DNA of 64,000 bases from Kineothrix sp. MSJ-39 (GTDB taxonomy: Bacteria; Bacillota; Clostridia; Lachnospirales; Lachnospiraceae): positions 1 to 64,000 of the forward strand of contig NZ_JAHLPN010000002.1 in assembly GCF_018917935.1 (NCBI RefSeq), written 5' to 3'. The translations under genes were made by a program, and so were the position numbers. How positions within the stretch are numbered: the first letter of the stretch is position 1; the number at the start of each line of letters is the position of its first letter. Below are positions 44,550-55,500 of the stretch, piece after piece. The notes beneath the pieces were generated by a model. It saw nothing but the letters and a program-made list of their open reading frames with translations. It had not been told where the DNA came from and made no database searches.

Positions 44550-44589
44550 GAGCGAAGGTGCTCCCCTTGGGGGCAGTTTCGCTCTTTTT
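44550..44589 (+). terminator. Terminator hairpin in the pyrG leader
   Basis: GAGCGAA (44550-44556) with TTCGCTC (44578-44584) and inner TGCTCCCC/GGGGGCA arms form a strong hairpin ending in TTTTT. It ends only about 24 bases before the pyrG ATG, so no promoter fits between them and pyrG transcripts must read through it. It can serve both as DUF1846 terminator and as a pyrG attenuator. A TATGAT -10 near 44491 with TTGTAT upstream could start a leader transcript of about 110 bases. Confidence 0.72.
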
Positions 44590-44612
44590 ATTTATTACAG
44601 GAGGAAAAAGAA

Positions 44613-46226
44613 ATGGCAGTAAAATACGTATTTGTAACAGGCGGTGTTGTTTCCGGTCTCGGAAAAGGCATTACCGCTGCATCCCTCGGCCGTCTTTTGA
44701 AAGCACGCGGCTACAAAGTAACGATGCAGAAATTTGATCCTTATATCAATATCGATCCGGGCACAATGAATCCGATCCAGCACGGTGAGGTTTTTGTAAC
44801 GGATGATGGTGTGGAAACAGACCTTGACCTTGGACACTATGAGCGTTTTATCGATGAAAGTCTGGACAAAAACTCCAATGTCACGACCGGAAAGGTATAC
44901 TGGAGCGTTTTGCAGAAGGAACGCCGCGGTGATTACGGCGGCGGTACCGTACAGGTCATTCCGCATATCACCAATGAGATCAAGAGCCGTTTTTACCGCA
45001 ACTTCACCGATGAGGAAACACGGATCGCCATTATCGAGGTCGGTGGTACGGTCGGTGATATCGAAAGCCAGCCATTCTTAGAATCCATCCGTCAGTTCCA
45101 GCATGAAGTCGGACACGAAAATGCCATTTTGATCCATGTCACACTGATCCCATGGCTCTCCGCTTCCCAGGAAATGAAAACAAAGCCGACACAGGCAAGT
45201 GTCAAGGAGCTGCAGGGCATGGGAATCCAGCCTGATATTATTGTCTGCAGAAGCGAGCATCCGCTCGACCAGCAGATCAAGGACAAGATCGCTTTATTCT
45301 GTAATGTACCGAACAGTCATGTACTGCAGAATCTGGATGTGGAATATCTGTACGAAGCACCGCTTGCCATGGAAAAAGAACGTCTTGCACAGGTTGCATG
45401 TGACTGCTTAAAGCTTGACTGCCCGGAGCCGGATCTTTCCGACTGGGAACATATGGTAGCGCAGCTCCGCAGTCCGAAGCACGAAGTGAAGATCGCACTT
45501 GTCGGCAAATACATCCAGCTGCATGATGCTTACCTCAGTGTTGTGGAAGCATTAAAGCACGGCGGTATTTTCATTAACACAACCGTAGATATCAAGTGGG
45601 TGGATTCCGAGCTGGTAACACCCGCCAATGTAAAAGAAACACTCGGTGATACAGACGGCATTATTGTTCCGGGCGGTTTTGGTGACCGCGGTATCGAAGG
45701 CATGATCACCTCGATCGAATTTGCCCGTGAAAACAAGGTCCCATTCCTCGGTCTCTGCCTTGGTATGCAGCTTACGATCGTGGAATTTGCCAGAAATGTA
45801 GTCGGATACCGCGACGCACACAGCATTGAAATGGATCCTGCCACAACGCATCCGGTCATTGCCCTGATGCCTGACCAGAACGGTGTTGAAGACATTGGCG
45901 GTACCTTAAGACTTGGTTCTTATCCATGTGTTCTCAATCCGGATTCTCTGGCTTACCGCTTATACGGCAAGGAAACGATCCATGAAAGACACAGACACCG
46001 CTACGAAGTCAACAATGACTACCGCGCAGCCCTGACAGAAAAGGGGTTGAAGCTTTCCGGTCTTTCACCCGACGGACGTATTGTGGAAATGTGCGAACTG
46101 CCATCTCATCCATTCTACATTGCAACGCAGGCACATCCGGAATTTAAGTCAAGACCAAACAGACCACATCCACTCTTTAAGGGATTTGTGGAAGCTGCCC
46201 TGCATAAAAAACAAAGCGAAAATTAG
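44613..46226 (+). CDS. pyrG: CTP synthase
   Basis: A 537-residue glutamine amidotransferase that aminates UTP to CTP. The N-terminal synthetase domain has [20 protein letters not shown] (P-loop), [20 protein letters not shown] and [20 protein letters not shown]. The C-terminal class I amidotransferase has [13 protein letters not shown], the nucleophile Cys in [10 protein letters not shown], and the His/Glu of THPEF-type [12 protein letters not shown] strong ACAGGAGG site and a strong terminator bracket it. Confidence 0.97.
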   Translation: MAVKYVFVTGGVVSGLGKGITAASLGRLLKARGYKVTMQKFDPYINIDPGTMNPIQHGEVFVTDDGVETDLDLGHYERFIDESLDKNSNVTTGKVYWSVLQKERRGDYGGGTVQVIPHITNEIKSRFYRNFTDEETRIAIIEVGGTVGDIESQPFLESIRQFQHEVGHENAILIHVTLIPWLSASQEMKTKPTQASVKELQGMGIQPDIIVCRSEHPLDQQIKDKIALFCNVPNSHVLQNLDVEYLYEAPLAMEKERLAQVACDCLKLDCPEPDLSDWEHMVAQLRSPKHEVKIALVGKYIQLHDAYLSVVEALKHGGIFINTTVDIKWVDSELVTPANVKETLGDTDGIIVPGGFGDRGIEGMITSIEFARENKVPFLGLCLGMQLTIVEFARNVVGYRDAHSIEMDPATTHPVIALMPDQNGVEDIGGTLRLGSYPCVLNPDSLAYRLYGKETIHERHRHRYEVNNDYRAALTEKGLKLSGLSPDGRIVEMCELPSHPFYIATQAHPEFKSRPNRPHPLFKGFVEAALHKKQSEN

Positions 46227-46237
46227 ACTAATACGGA

Positions 46238-46273
46238 AAAAGCCTCAGAACCATTGACAGTTCTGAGGCTTTT
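46238..46273. terminator. Bidirectional terminator between pyrG and the surface protein gene
   Basis: AAAAGCCTCAGAAC (46238-46251) pairs with GTTCTGAGGCTTTT (46260-46273), with T runs on both strands, so it can end pyrG on the plus strand and the convergent surface protein gene on the minus strand. Confidence 0.85.
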
Positions 46274-46304
46274 CTATTTTTCACTTTACATTTCTATTCT
46301 TATA

Positions 46305-49300
46305 TTACTGATGTTTCTTTTTGTATCTTACAATTCCGATCAGACCGGCAAGTGATGCAAACATCAGAATCAGTAACATGCCAATTGGTGTATTATCTCC
46401 GGTTTTTGGTGTATTTCCCGGTGTCTTACCAGGCGTCGGTGTCGGACTTGGTGCCGGGCTTGGTGTTATGCCCGGTGTTGGTGTCACGCTTGGCGTCGGT
46501 GTCTTGCCTGGCTTCGGCGTTTTACTCGGCTTTGGCGTTTTGCTTGGCTTTGGTGTAACGCTCGGCGTCGGTGTTTCACTCGGAACCGGACTTGGTGTTA
46601 CGCTCGGTGTCGGACTTGGTGTTACACTCGGTGTCGGACTTGGCGTTGCACTCGGTGTCGGTGTTGGAGTCGGAGTCGGTGTTGGGGTCGGTGTTGGGGT
46701 CGGTGTTGGGGTCGGTGTTGGGGTCGGTGTTGGTGGTACCTTATCATCCTTAACCGTAATTGCATTTGCAATCGTGTTTTCCGTTACAGACCCAGGTGTT
46801 ATAACCGCATTCGCATCCGCCTTACCTGTCACTGCACTGATTGTACCATTCTTGTTTACAGTAAATGTAATATTTTTCGCACAGGTATACCCTTCCGGTG
46901 CACTTGTCTCTATCAGCACATATGTCTGTCCTGCCTGTAAATTGCTTCCAAAGTTATACTGCTTACTAATCTCCGAAGATGTCCAGCTGTTAATTGCAAT
47001 CTCGCCGGCTTTCGGCTTTCCATCTGTATCCAGCTGTTCTTCTCTGTACAGATCAATGGTTGCTCCCGCAAGATCTGTTCCATCCAGATCTGTTTTTGTG
47101 ACCTTCAACGTAAACGGTTTATCCTGCATAGTAACTGTATTAGCAGTCGGGTCAATCCCTGCATTTGTTCCACTTAAAACGCCTCCGCTCACTTCAAAGG
47201 TAATACTGTCTGAGAGCGCATACCCATTTGGTGCACTGACCTCTTCCAGCATGTATGTGCCATCGGATACAGTGATCTGTTTTGGTGCTGCTCCCGATTC
47301 CCATGTTTCCTTATCTGTCCAACCGGTTGCTGTCTTTTCAGAAAGTTTCAGAACAGCTCCTTGCAGTTCAGCTGTTCCACCAACTGCTTTTTTGCTGATG
47401 TTGATATTTGTTCCGCCACTATATTTGTTTGTGAAGGTAACTGTACTGACCGTTCCCTGCGTAACATTCACATCTCCCGTTTGATTGCCTGTTTTTTCAG
47501 CCTCGGCATTTATCTGATAAGATGCTGTCGTTACTACGTCTGTAATGGTTGTAATTTTCTCCTCTACAATATACGTTCCCACAGGAATTCCTGTAATGGT
47601 TTTTGTATAAGCTCCACTCTGCAGATCAGCAGTTCCAAGCGTAACTGTCTGATATGGTGTGCTGTCTCCTTTTCTGGTTATAGTAAAGCTCAGCTTTGAA
47701 AGAGCAAATTCTTCGTTTGTCACACCCACAGGAAATACACCTGCAAATTTCTTGGTGATCGCTATAGATCCCGTCTGCGGTTCATCGCGCATGGTGATCG
47801 TCTTATTTGCTGCATCCAGTTCTCCGGTAGCTGATGTTTTCGTTATCGTTCCATCTGCTGCCACTGTGAAATAGATATCATTGGACTTTTCATAGCCTGC
47901 CGGTGCATTCGTTTCTTCCAGAATATAATCTCCGGCTTCCAAATCCAGACTCTTTTCTGTTCCTGTTGTCCAGGTCCATTCGGGCTTTGTGTTGCCCGGT
48001 GCTATGCTTCCCTTATAAAGAGTCAGTGTTGCCCCGGCAAGTTCAGCCGTTTCATTAACTGCTTTTTTGCTGATTCGAATGGATGCACCACTACTGTAAC
48101 GATTCGTAAAAGTAACTTTATTTGTGCTGTCTTTCGTAACCGCAATATCTCCTGTTTTATTGCCTGTTTTTTCAGTCTCAGCATTTACCTGATAAGATGC
48201 TGTCGTCACTACACCCGCAATATCTGTAATTTCTTCTTCTACAATATATGTTCCCACAGGAATTCCTGTAATGGTTTTGGTATAAACTCCACTTTGCAGA
48301 TCAGCAGTTCCAAGCGTAACTGTCTGATATGGTGTGCTGTCTCCTTTTCTGGTTATAGTAAAGCTCAGCTTTGAAAGAGCAAATTCTTCGTTTGTCACAC
48401 CCACAGGAAATACACCTGCAAATTTCTTGGTGATCGCTATAGATCCCGTCTGCGGTTCATCGCGCATGGTGATCGTCTTATTTGCTGCATCCAGTTCTCC
48501 GGTAGCTGATGTTTTCGTTATCGTTCCATCTGCTGCCACTGTGAATCTTATATTAGCAGCCTTCACATAACCTTCCGGTACTGACTCCTCTACCAGAACA
48601 TAGCTTCCCGGTGTCAGTTCTAACGCTTTTGCAGTATTTGTTGTCGTCCAGCTGTCGATTGCAGTTCCCGTTGGATTTCCATCTGTATCTGCTGCATATA
48701 CTGCTAAGTTTGCCCCTGCAAGTTCTGCTGGTGCACCAACTGCTTTTTTGCTGATGGTGAGTGGAAACTTTGCCTCTCCCGGATACTTATTTGTGTAAGT
48801 AACCGTTGTGGTCTTTTTTTCCTCCAATGTCAGGTTAGATACTGTCTGACCGTCTACCGCAGTTTCTGTATTTACCTGATAAATGACCTTCTCCGGCTGT
48901 GCATTTGTTGGTGCTCCTGTATTAATTATCTCCTCTACCGTATATGTACCAGCCTTCAGATCAGCAATCGTATAGCTGTAACCACTACCATCTGCCACCA
49001 ATTCGTTTCCGGCCACTGTTCTGACTATAGTACCATTCTTATCCTTCACATGGAATGTCAGATAGTCTTTCACATCCTGAAATGCAGAACCACCCTTTAC
49101 AATTTTCGTAATCTTTAATGAAGCAGCATCTTCATCTGCATAGGTCATTTTTCCATCCGCTTCAAACTCATGCACAGTATAAGATCCATAACTCTGCGGT
49201 ATAGAAGCACTATAATAGATAAAGTAATATGGCTCCTCTTCTTTTGCAAATCCATCCGGCGCTTTTGTCTCACGCAACATGTAAATCTCATCTGCCGTTA

Positions 49301-52300
49301 AATTGTTAACTAAATAAGTACCGTCTGCATTTGTGATTTTAATATCCGTTTTTTTGTATGGATTTACGGTGTTTTCGACTATTTTACCACCGATATAACT
49401 CATACGTACCAGTTCAAATTCCGCTCCCTGCAAGCCCCGCAAAATATTATCTGCCGAACATTTGTATAAATTCAAAGAATAGTTTGACTTACCAATTGAA
49501 TTCAAAAGCTTATAATTGCTTAAATCATATTTGTTGGAAGCACCACCTGATAATGTACCAATCTGACGGATTGAAACCTCATTTTCTACAGAAACAGATT
49601 CATTTTTCAGGTATGCCTGATGTGTCAGCATCGCTTTATATGTAATTTCTATTTTTGCTTCATCCGGAACCGTAAAAACAATCTCATGATCATTTTCTCC
49701 GTATTTTACCGTATATGCATCCCTCGGCAATACAATTCCATCTTTTTTGATAGAGATAGAATCCAGATCATAATACAACTTATCTGTTATCAATTTATCA
49801 ACAATTTCTACTGTATCCGATCCATCCACCAGATCTATTTTGTCAGGATTTGCTACAATCGTATATTCAACTGTCTTTCTTACATTTTCATCCTCTGTAA
49901 CATTATCATGAGATGCACTCTTTGTCAGGATTTTCTTGGGCTGTAATTTCGTATTGACAGTCGCCGTTCCCAGACTCGTTGTATCATATTTTCCGCTTAC
50001 TGTATTGGTATAGGTTTTTTCCACACCATCCCTGATAAATGCTGTTTTGTCTGCCGGCTCTGCCGTATAAGTGAATTCTACCCCAATAGCCCCATAATGA
50101 TACTGGATTGCATTTTTGATCTTTGTATTATCCGCATCTGTTACTGTATAAGTGAAAGTAATTGTATGCTTGGCACTGTCAAGGGCATAATTGATACCTG
50201 TTGCTGTGATAATGGTTGAATCCACCTTTAACACAGCTTTGATTTCTGATGTTGATGGATCAATCTTTAAGCCACTATCATATGTATCCGTCACCGTGAA
50301 TGACTTGCCTACAGTAAGTCCGTCTCCTCCGGCAGCTGAGCAAAAAGATTGCAGATCTGCTTTCACCGTGTACGCAATCTTAGAATTATCAATCGCTTCT
50401 CCTTTTTTAGTCAACAATGTATCATATAAAAAATACGCATCTGATGTATAACTTACATTACTGCCCGAAGCCGGCGTATAAGTCAGTTTTGCCTCATTTA
50501 CATATACACTTTTTCCTGCCGGTGCATCTGTTAATGCAGAAGTAACCTCTACTACAATATCCTGTCCCTTTTTAGCCGTAATATAATCATCTATAAATGA
50601 TATTTCTCCATTCCAGCCTGTAAATCCGGAAACAATACCGTTTTTCGGCACCAGATTTCCGTTTTCTACTACCTTTACTCCTTCAACAGAAATATCCTTT
50701 ACCGCATGACCCTTATTTGTGTATCCGGACGGTCCGCCATTATAAATTCTGTAATCCTGCAATTTTACATTCGTAATATTTTGCGGAATATCTGTTAAAG
50801 TAACCTTCCACTGAACTGTCTGTGTTTTCGGATCATATGAGTCTGCAATCAGTTCCTTTTTTAACCAGCTTTTTCCAAGCGTCTGTGCTTTTCCTGTTGT
50901 TTTATAAGTATTTCCCTGTACATCGAAAGAAACATTATTTTCAATATCTGTTTTATCTGTCTTATTCTGATAATCTGATGTAATATCAGTTGTATAAGTC
51001 AGCTTATATTTACCACCATTATATGTAATTTCAGCATCATCTAATGTGAGATCTGTCTGCGTACAGCCCGCCGGGATCTGATCCTTAAAATGAGTGATCA
51101 AACCACTTAACTCATTTCTGAGCTGATCGCTTGTCGTATTTGCAGCATCATGCTGATCAAATTTTCCCAGACTGATTTCTATTTCCCATGTAATCTTTGT
51201 TCCGTCTTCACTTACTTTTCCGTTTTTACCGACAGATGGTTTATTGACACTTATCTCAGCTGTCGGCCACTGTTTCTGGGTTCCGCCATGGCTGTCCTTA
51301 CCACTTATCTCCATTTTATTTTCATAGTTAAGCGCATTGTTCTGCTTATATATATCAGAAATATCTGCTTTCATGGTATAAGTCAGTTCTATTGTCTGAT
51401 CTTTTTCCAGTTTTTTCCCACTAAGAGCGTTATTTAAATCCGATATACTGCTATATGACGCCCCAAGACCTGTCCCGCCATTATTAATAACCGTGATAGC
51501 AGACGCATTTGACAATCCGTTTCCGGGCGTATCCGCTATTGTAATGCCTGTGATATCTCCCTTAGTTGCTTTGATGGTGACTTTATATTTTTGCGTTCCA
51601 TCATCCGCCATGGCTCCATCCAAAGTCTTTGTAGCAGAAAGGGCACCTGCCTCTGAGCCATCATCATACTTTACCTGAATTGTATTATTCTTTAATCCAA
51701 TCTCATATGGCTCATTGTATTTATATGTTTTGCCGCCTAAAGAAACCGTACCATTTAAACCAAATGTACCATATCTGCCTGATGACTGATTGCGGTAATC
51801 TGGATCCGTAATGTCCAAGATAAACTTATTCCCTTCAATCCGGTATTCAGCTACCTTTTTTCCGTCAAGAATATAATCCTGTATACCTACATTGGGGAAA
51901 TTAATATTTTCCGTAATATCTTTTAAGTCAACTATATATTGATTATCGGAAGAGCCGTTTTTCAGGTTCCAGCTTACCTCCATCTGCAGCTGTGTATCTT
52001 CTTCCAACAAAGTTCCTGTTGTCAGATTCTGCCAGTTTCCGTTTTTATCCTTATATTGAATTTTCATGGAAGAAACATTCAAATCGGAATTACTCTGATC
52101 CGCATCTATATCTTCATTTTCCCCCATCTCTAAGGATTGTGCCTGATCAACATCAATCTCCGTCACGTCGCCCTGCTCCTGCACTGTTGCATTCTGGCTG
52201 ACAGTTCCTGTAGCGTTTACTATCATGCCGGGCAGATCGCTCATGAACATGCTTGCAGAAAGCACAAGCGCCATAAATAATGAAAATCCTCTCTTTTTCT

Positions 52301-52307
52301 TTCCCAT
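46305..52307 (-). CDS. Large SpaA/Cna-B-type cell surface protein with sortase-like anchor
   Basis: A 2000-residue secreted protein. A signal peptide covers about residues 1-33 ([20 protein letters not shown]). Residues about 50-940 are Ser/Thr/Asn-rich beta domains, including an isopeptide-type region ([20 protein letters not shown]). From about 950 come SpaA/Cna-B prealbumin-like repeats ([28 protein letters not shown]), with a recent internal duplication at about 1255-1580. A Pro/Thr/Ser-rich stalk spans about 1855-1960. The end is TPKTGD, a hydrophobic span and RYKKKHQ, a sortase signal with Thr in place of the usual Leu. It may be an adhesin or pilus-like backbone; no sortase gene is adjacent. 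Ribosome site AAAGGAG. Confidence 0.88.
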   Translation of the reverse strand: MGKKKRGFSLFMALVLSASMFMSDLPGMIVNATGTVSQNATVQEQGDVTEIDVDQAQSLEMGENEDIDADQSNSDLNVSSMKIQYKDKNGNWQNLTTGTLLEEDTQLQMEVSWNLKNGSSDNQYIVDLKDITENINFPNVGIQDYILDGKKVAEYRIEGNKFILDITDPDYRNQSSGRYGTFGLNGTVSLGGKTYKYNEPYEIGLKNNTIQVKYDDGSEAGALSATKTLDGAMADDGTQKYKVTIKATKGDITGITIADTPGNGLSNASAITVINNGGTGLGASYSSISDLNNALSGKKLEKDQTIELTYTMKADISDIYKQNNALNYENKMEISGKDSHGGTQKQWPTAEISVNKPSVGKNGKVSEDGTKITWEIEISLGKFDQHDAANTTSDQLRNELSGLITHFKDQIPAGCTQTDLTLDDAEITYNGGKYKLTYTTDITSDYQNKTDKTDIENNVSFDVQGNTYKTTGKAQTLGKSWLKKELIADSYDPKTQTVQWKVTLTDIPQNITNVKLQDYRIYNGGPSGYTNKGHAVKDISVEGVKVVENGNLVPKNGIVSGFTGWNGEISFIDDYITAKKGQDIVVEVTSALTDAPAGKSVYVNEAKLTYTPASGSNVSYTSDAYFLYDTLLTKKGEAIDNSKIAYTVKADLQSFCSAAGGDGLTVGKSFTVTDTYDSGLKIDPSTSEIKAVLKVDSTIITATGINYALDSAKHTITFTYTVTDADNTKIKNAIQYHYGAIGVEFTYTAEPADKTAFIRDGVEKTYTNTVSGKYDTTSLGTATVNTKLQPKKILTKSASHDNVTEDENVRKTVEYTIVANPDKIDLVDGSDTVEIVDKLITDKLYYDLDSISIKKDGIVLPRDAYTVKYGENDHEIVFTVPDEAKIEITYKAMLTHQAYLKNESVSVENEVSIRQIGTLSGGASNKYDLSNYKLLNSIGKSNYSLNLYKCSADNILRGLQGAEFELVRMSYIGGKIVENTVNPYKKTDIKITNADGTYLVNNLTADEIYMLRETKAPDGFAKEEEPYYFIYYSASIPQSYGSYTVHEFEADGKMTYADEDAASLKITKIVKGGSAFQDVKDYLTFHVKDKNGTIVRTVAGNELVADGSGYSYTIADLKAGTYTVEEIINTGAPTNAQPEKVIYQVNTETAVDGQTVSNLTLEEKKTTTVTYTNKYPGEAKFPLTISKKAVGAPAELAGANLAVYAADTDGNPTGTAIDSWTTTNTAKALELTPGSYVLVEESVPEGYVKAANIRFTVAADGTITKTSATGELDAANKTITMRDEPQTGSIAITKKFAGVFPVGVTNEEFALSKLSFTITRKGDSTPYQTVTLGTADLQSGVYTKTITGIPVGTYIVEEEITDIAGVVTTASYQVNAETEKTGNKTGDIAVTKDSTNKVTFTNRYSSGASIRISKKAVNETAELAGATLTLYKGSIAPGNTKPEWTWTTGTEKSLDLEAGDYILEETNAPAGYEKSNDIYFTVAADGTITKTSATGELDAANKTITMRDEPQTGSIAITKKFAGVFPVGVTNEEFALSKLSFTITRKGDSTPYQTVTLGTADLQSGAYTKTITGIPVGTYIVEEKITTITDVVTTASYQINAEAEKTGNQTGDVNVTQGTVSTVTFTNKYSGGTNINISKKAVGGTAELQGAVLKLSEKTATGWTDKETWESGAAPKQITVSDGTYMLEEVSAPNGYALSDSITFEVSGGVLSGTNAGIDPTANTVTMQDKPFTLKVTKTDLDGTDLAGATIDLYREEQLDTDGKPKAGEIAINSWTSSEISKQYNFGSNLQAGQTYVLIETSAPEGYTCAKNITFTVNKNGTISAVTGKADANAVITPGSVTENTIANAITVKDDKVPPTPTPTPTPTPTPTPTPTPTPTPTPTPSATPSPTPSVTPSPTPSVTPSPVPSETPTPSVTPKPSKTPKPSKTPKPGKTPTPSVTPTPGITPSPAPSPTPTPGKTPGNTPKTGDNTPIGMLLILMFASLAGLIGIVRYKKKHQ
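46430..46735. repeat. Short tandem repeats encoding the Pro/Thr stalk
   Basis: Five 12-bp units GTCGGTGTTGGG lie at 46675-46734 (last with one change), and three 24-bp units starting GGACTTGGTGTTAC lie at 46588-46659. Both lengths are multiples of three, so slippage changes stalk length in frame. Further degenerate repeats run to about 46430. Confidence 0.85.
47560..48545. repeat. Recent 675-bp-period duplication in the surface protein gene
   Basis: Bases 47621-47868 and 48296-48543 are identical by eye, offset by exactly 675 (225 codons); similarity continues with scattered changes for another 50 bases. Sequence between them is diverged, so the identical block may come from gene conversion or recent unequal exchange. 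Confidence 0.9.
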
Positions 52308-52520
52308 CTTCCCTTACTCCTTTATTTCCATGTCAGCCGTTGGCTGCTTTACATAACTTTTTTCGTATCTTATATATTATCATATTTTCACCCGAAAAAT
52401 AAAGGTTTGAAACAGTATTTTCTTTGGTTAATTATCTGGTTTTTTATGATATTTTTTGGTCATTTTTCATAAAATGCCATATTTCACAATTTTAACATCG
52501 GAATCCTGTGATATTACGCG

Positions 52521-52554
52521 GAATAAGCCCCCGGCAATTGCCGGAGGCTTATTC
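52521..52554 (-). terminator. Hairpin after the GH16 gene
   Basis: GAATAAGC...GCTTATTC arms with inner CCGGC/GCCGG form a palindromic hairpin at 52521-52554. No T run follows on the minus strand, so it is a weak terminator candidate. Nothing else is recognised in the 282 bases between the two genes. Confidence 0.55.
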
Positions 52555-52589
52555 TATGTAATGTATAAGTGAAATGGAAGTAGCCTTAT

Positions 52590-55500
52590 TTAATTTTCTT
52601 CATTATTTACTTTCACTAAAGTCACATTATGAAACACAAGTTTTCCTACAGGAGTATCCTGATTATTTATTTTTCCAAGGTTGATCTTGAAAATGCCGTT
52701 TTCGACAGTCTCTTTATCAACTTCTACTGTAATCTCTTGTTCAATTACATTATCGCCTTCAGCCAGTTCAATATCTGTACCTGCAATATAACCATCTGTG
52801 CTTGTATTGAACTGCACATTAATGATTCTTGATACTTCTGCATTTACAGTCATCTTTAAAATATATTTTGCGCCTGCTTCAAATGCAATGTTCTCCTGTT
52901 TCAGCTGTGCTGACCACGGATCTGTTCCTACACTCTTGAGGTCTGCGACTGCGGAACCGTTTTCGATCTTCACTTCCTCATCATCCGTAGCATATAATCC
53001 CCAATCACCATTCCAGTTTCCATTTTCAAATTCGGAATCTCTAAGGATATTATTGCCTGAAACACTTGGTTTTCCCGGTTCTTCCGGTTCTTCAACATCT
53101 CCGGAAGCATCCCCGCTGATCTTAATCATGCTGACATCATCAATCGTAATAACCGATGCATCCGGTGTATCTTCAGAAATCTTACCTAAGTTAAACCCAA
53201 TATATGCGCCATTATCCGTTTTTCTATCACCAACACCAACCTTAAAAGTAACTTCTGTTGGCTCATCTGCCTTTAAAGTAATTTTATTAACCTCATCCTG
53301 TACATACCAGTTTAAGCTGCTACTGTCCATACACGCAAACTCTGCAGTTCTGTCAACATCAGAAGTGATCGTTGCCTTCACTTCATATACAGCACCTTTT
53401 TTCAAGGTTACATTTTTCTGTTTCAGGTTTACATTCCACGCTGCGGTTCCTGCATTTGTAGTTGTCACCGTTGCATTTTTCTCTGTAAAATCCCATTTTC
53501 CCTCTGCAGGACTGATAACCTCACCTGACCAGCCTTCCTCTCCATCCGAAAAATCACCGTTCTTTAACAGGTTTGTTCCTTCCGGTTCTTCCTCTTCCTT
53601 TGGAGCTTCTGTTTTTACAAGAGAGATATTGTCAATACATACTCTGTGCTGTGTTGTAATATTATTTCCGCCGAGTGCAATATTGAAAATACTGCCTGTA
53701 TCTGTTCCCTGCATCATCCGGAATGTCTTTGTTACCGTTGTATAATCCTTTGCAGATGCATCCAGCTTAACAGTTTCCTGTACATATGGTGTCCAGTCTT
53801 CATTGCCATTGACATCTTTATGTACAGAGCCGTCTCTCTGGATAGCATACTGGATAGAACGTGCCATGCTGGAACGGATATCAAAGGATAAGGTGTACCA
53901 CTGATCTTCTTCCAGAGTAACACTTCCCTGTTTGACCTGGATCTTCCACTCTGCATCACCTGTATTTTTAATATCCAGGTCAAGGGCATTATCTTCCGAC
54001 TGACTGTCTACTACATAAGATGCGAAAGCGGAACCGTCTACATAGACCTCAAAGCCTGATGTTCCCGCATTAAATTTACCATTCATGATGAGAGCATCTT
54101 CTTCAAAGCGTACATTGTCAATGTAAATTTCTCCGGCGTTTCCTAAGAGGAAAGCAAAATCCTTATCTGCAAAACTGCTTACTTCCTCTTTGCTGAATTT
54201 CTGTGTATATTTTACCTTTTCTGCTGTAACATCAACAGACTTTGTCATACCACCGATCGTATACTGAATTGTGGTTGCTTTATCAGCCTGCGCCTCAAAA
54301 CTGAGAATGTAATCTGTTCCTTCTGCAATCGGAAGTGCATTCTGACTGATCGTAACATCTTCAGGCTGTCCGCCTTCTGCGCCAACCACCTTTAAACGTC
54401 TTCCATCTGCCAGCTTTGTAACAGAAACCTGTGCACCATCTGACTTTTTAACTTCCCAATATGCAAGACGATCTGTACCTTCCTGGAATTTGCCGTTATA
54501 AATACAGTTACCGTCTGTCAGCACCTTCTTTGCAGCATACTGATCCAGTTCTTCCTGTGTCGGTGCTTTTTTCACTTTTACTTTTACATTGCTCAGATAC
54601 AGCGTTGCAGTTGAGTTCTTCGCACCCATATTGAATTCCAGACGACTGTTTGCATCATCTGCGTCATCCATTTTGTAGGTAAGCGTATATGTCTGTTTTT
54701 CTGTTGTGATATTTACACTATCTTCCAGATAAGCCTTATAACTGCGGTCAGGTGCTTTTACTGCAATACCAACCGATCTGTCGGCAGATGCATATGCATC
54801 AAATGTTACCTCATAGGTGTATCCCTGTTTTGCCGGAAGCTTCGGCTGTACCAGCTGTACTGAATAGTCAACTGTTCCCTGATCCTTTGTTGTGATCACC
54901 ATTTCACCATTTTTGATCGCAGCTGTTGCATCTCCGCCAAGTGCTGTTAAAAACTGCCAGTTTTCCGTTCCGTCCAGTGCTTCGTCCTTTGCAAAATCAC
55001 CATTTGTGATATAATTTCCGTTTGCATCAGGTTCTTTGAATACAACCGGCTCTTTTTCAGGTGCCTGTACATCTTCATCATAACTGTCTTTCTGGAATAT
55101 CTTTACATAATCTATCATATATGCGGAAGAGTTGATCTTCGTATCTTCATCAGGATATCCAACCCATGAGCCACCAACTGCCAGATTTAAAATTGCATAG
55201 AACGGCTGATCAAACGGAGCCGGATATGCAACAGTTCCCTGTCCTTCTGTTGTAGAATACCAGTCATCTGCCTCATGATATTTCACACCGTCCACATACC
55301 AGGTAATCTTACCCGGTTCCCAGTCACATGCAAATGTATGATATTCATCTGTAAAGTTTCCGTTTTCCAGTGTGTAAGTGCCCTGTTTTTCGCTATGTGG
55401 ATTACCATAGTGGATTGTTCCGTATAGTTTATTATTTTCCTGTCCCATGACTTCCATGGCATCAATTTCACCGCATCTTGGCCACTGTCCATATAAGTTT

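Noticed and set aside
44484-44550. CTP-sensing G-addition attenuation of pyrG as in Bacillus
   Set aside because: After the candidate TATGAT -10 the expected start region reads GAGACGTG rather than GGGC, so that mechanism is not supported, although the terminator itself is.
46430-46735. Regular repeats considered as a CRISPR array
   Set aside because: Units are 12 and 24 bases, contiguous with no spacers, and in the frame of a Pro/Thr-rich stalk; no cas genes are present.
46321-47484. Long plus-strand frame opposite the surface protein gene (387 codons, Gly/Val-rich)
   Set aside because: It is the antisense of Pro/Thr tandem repeats and Cna-B domains, has no ribosome site, and its composition is explained entirely by the opposite strand.
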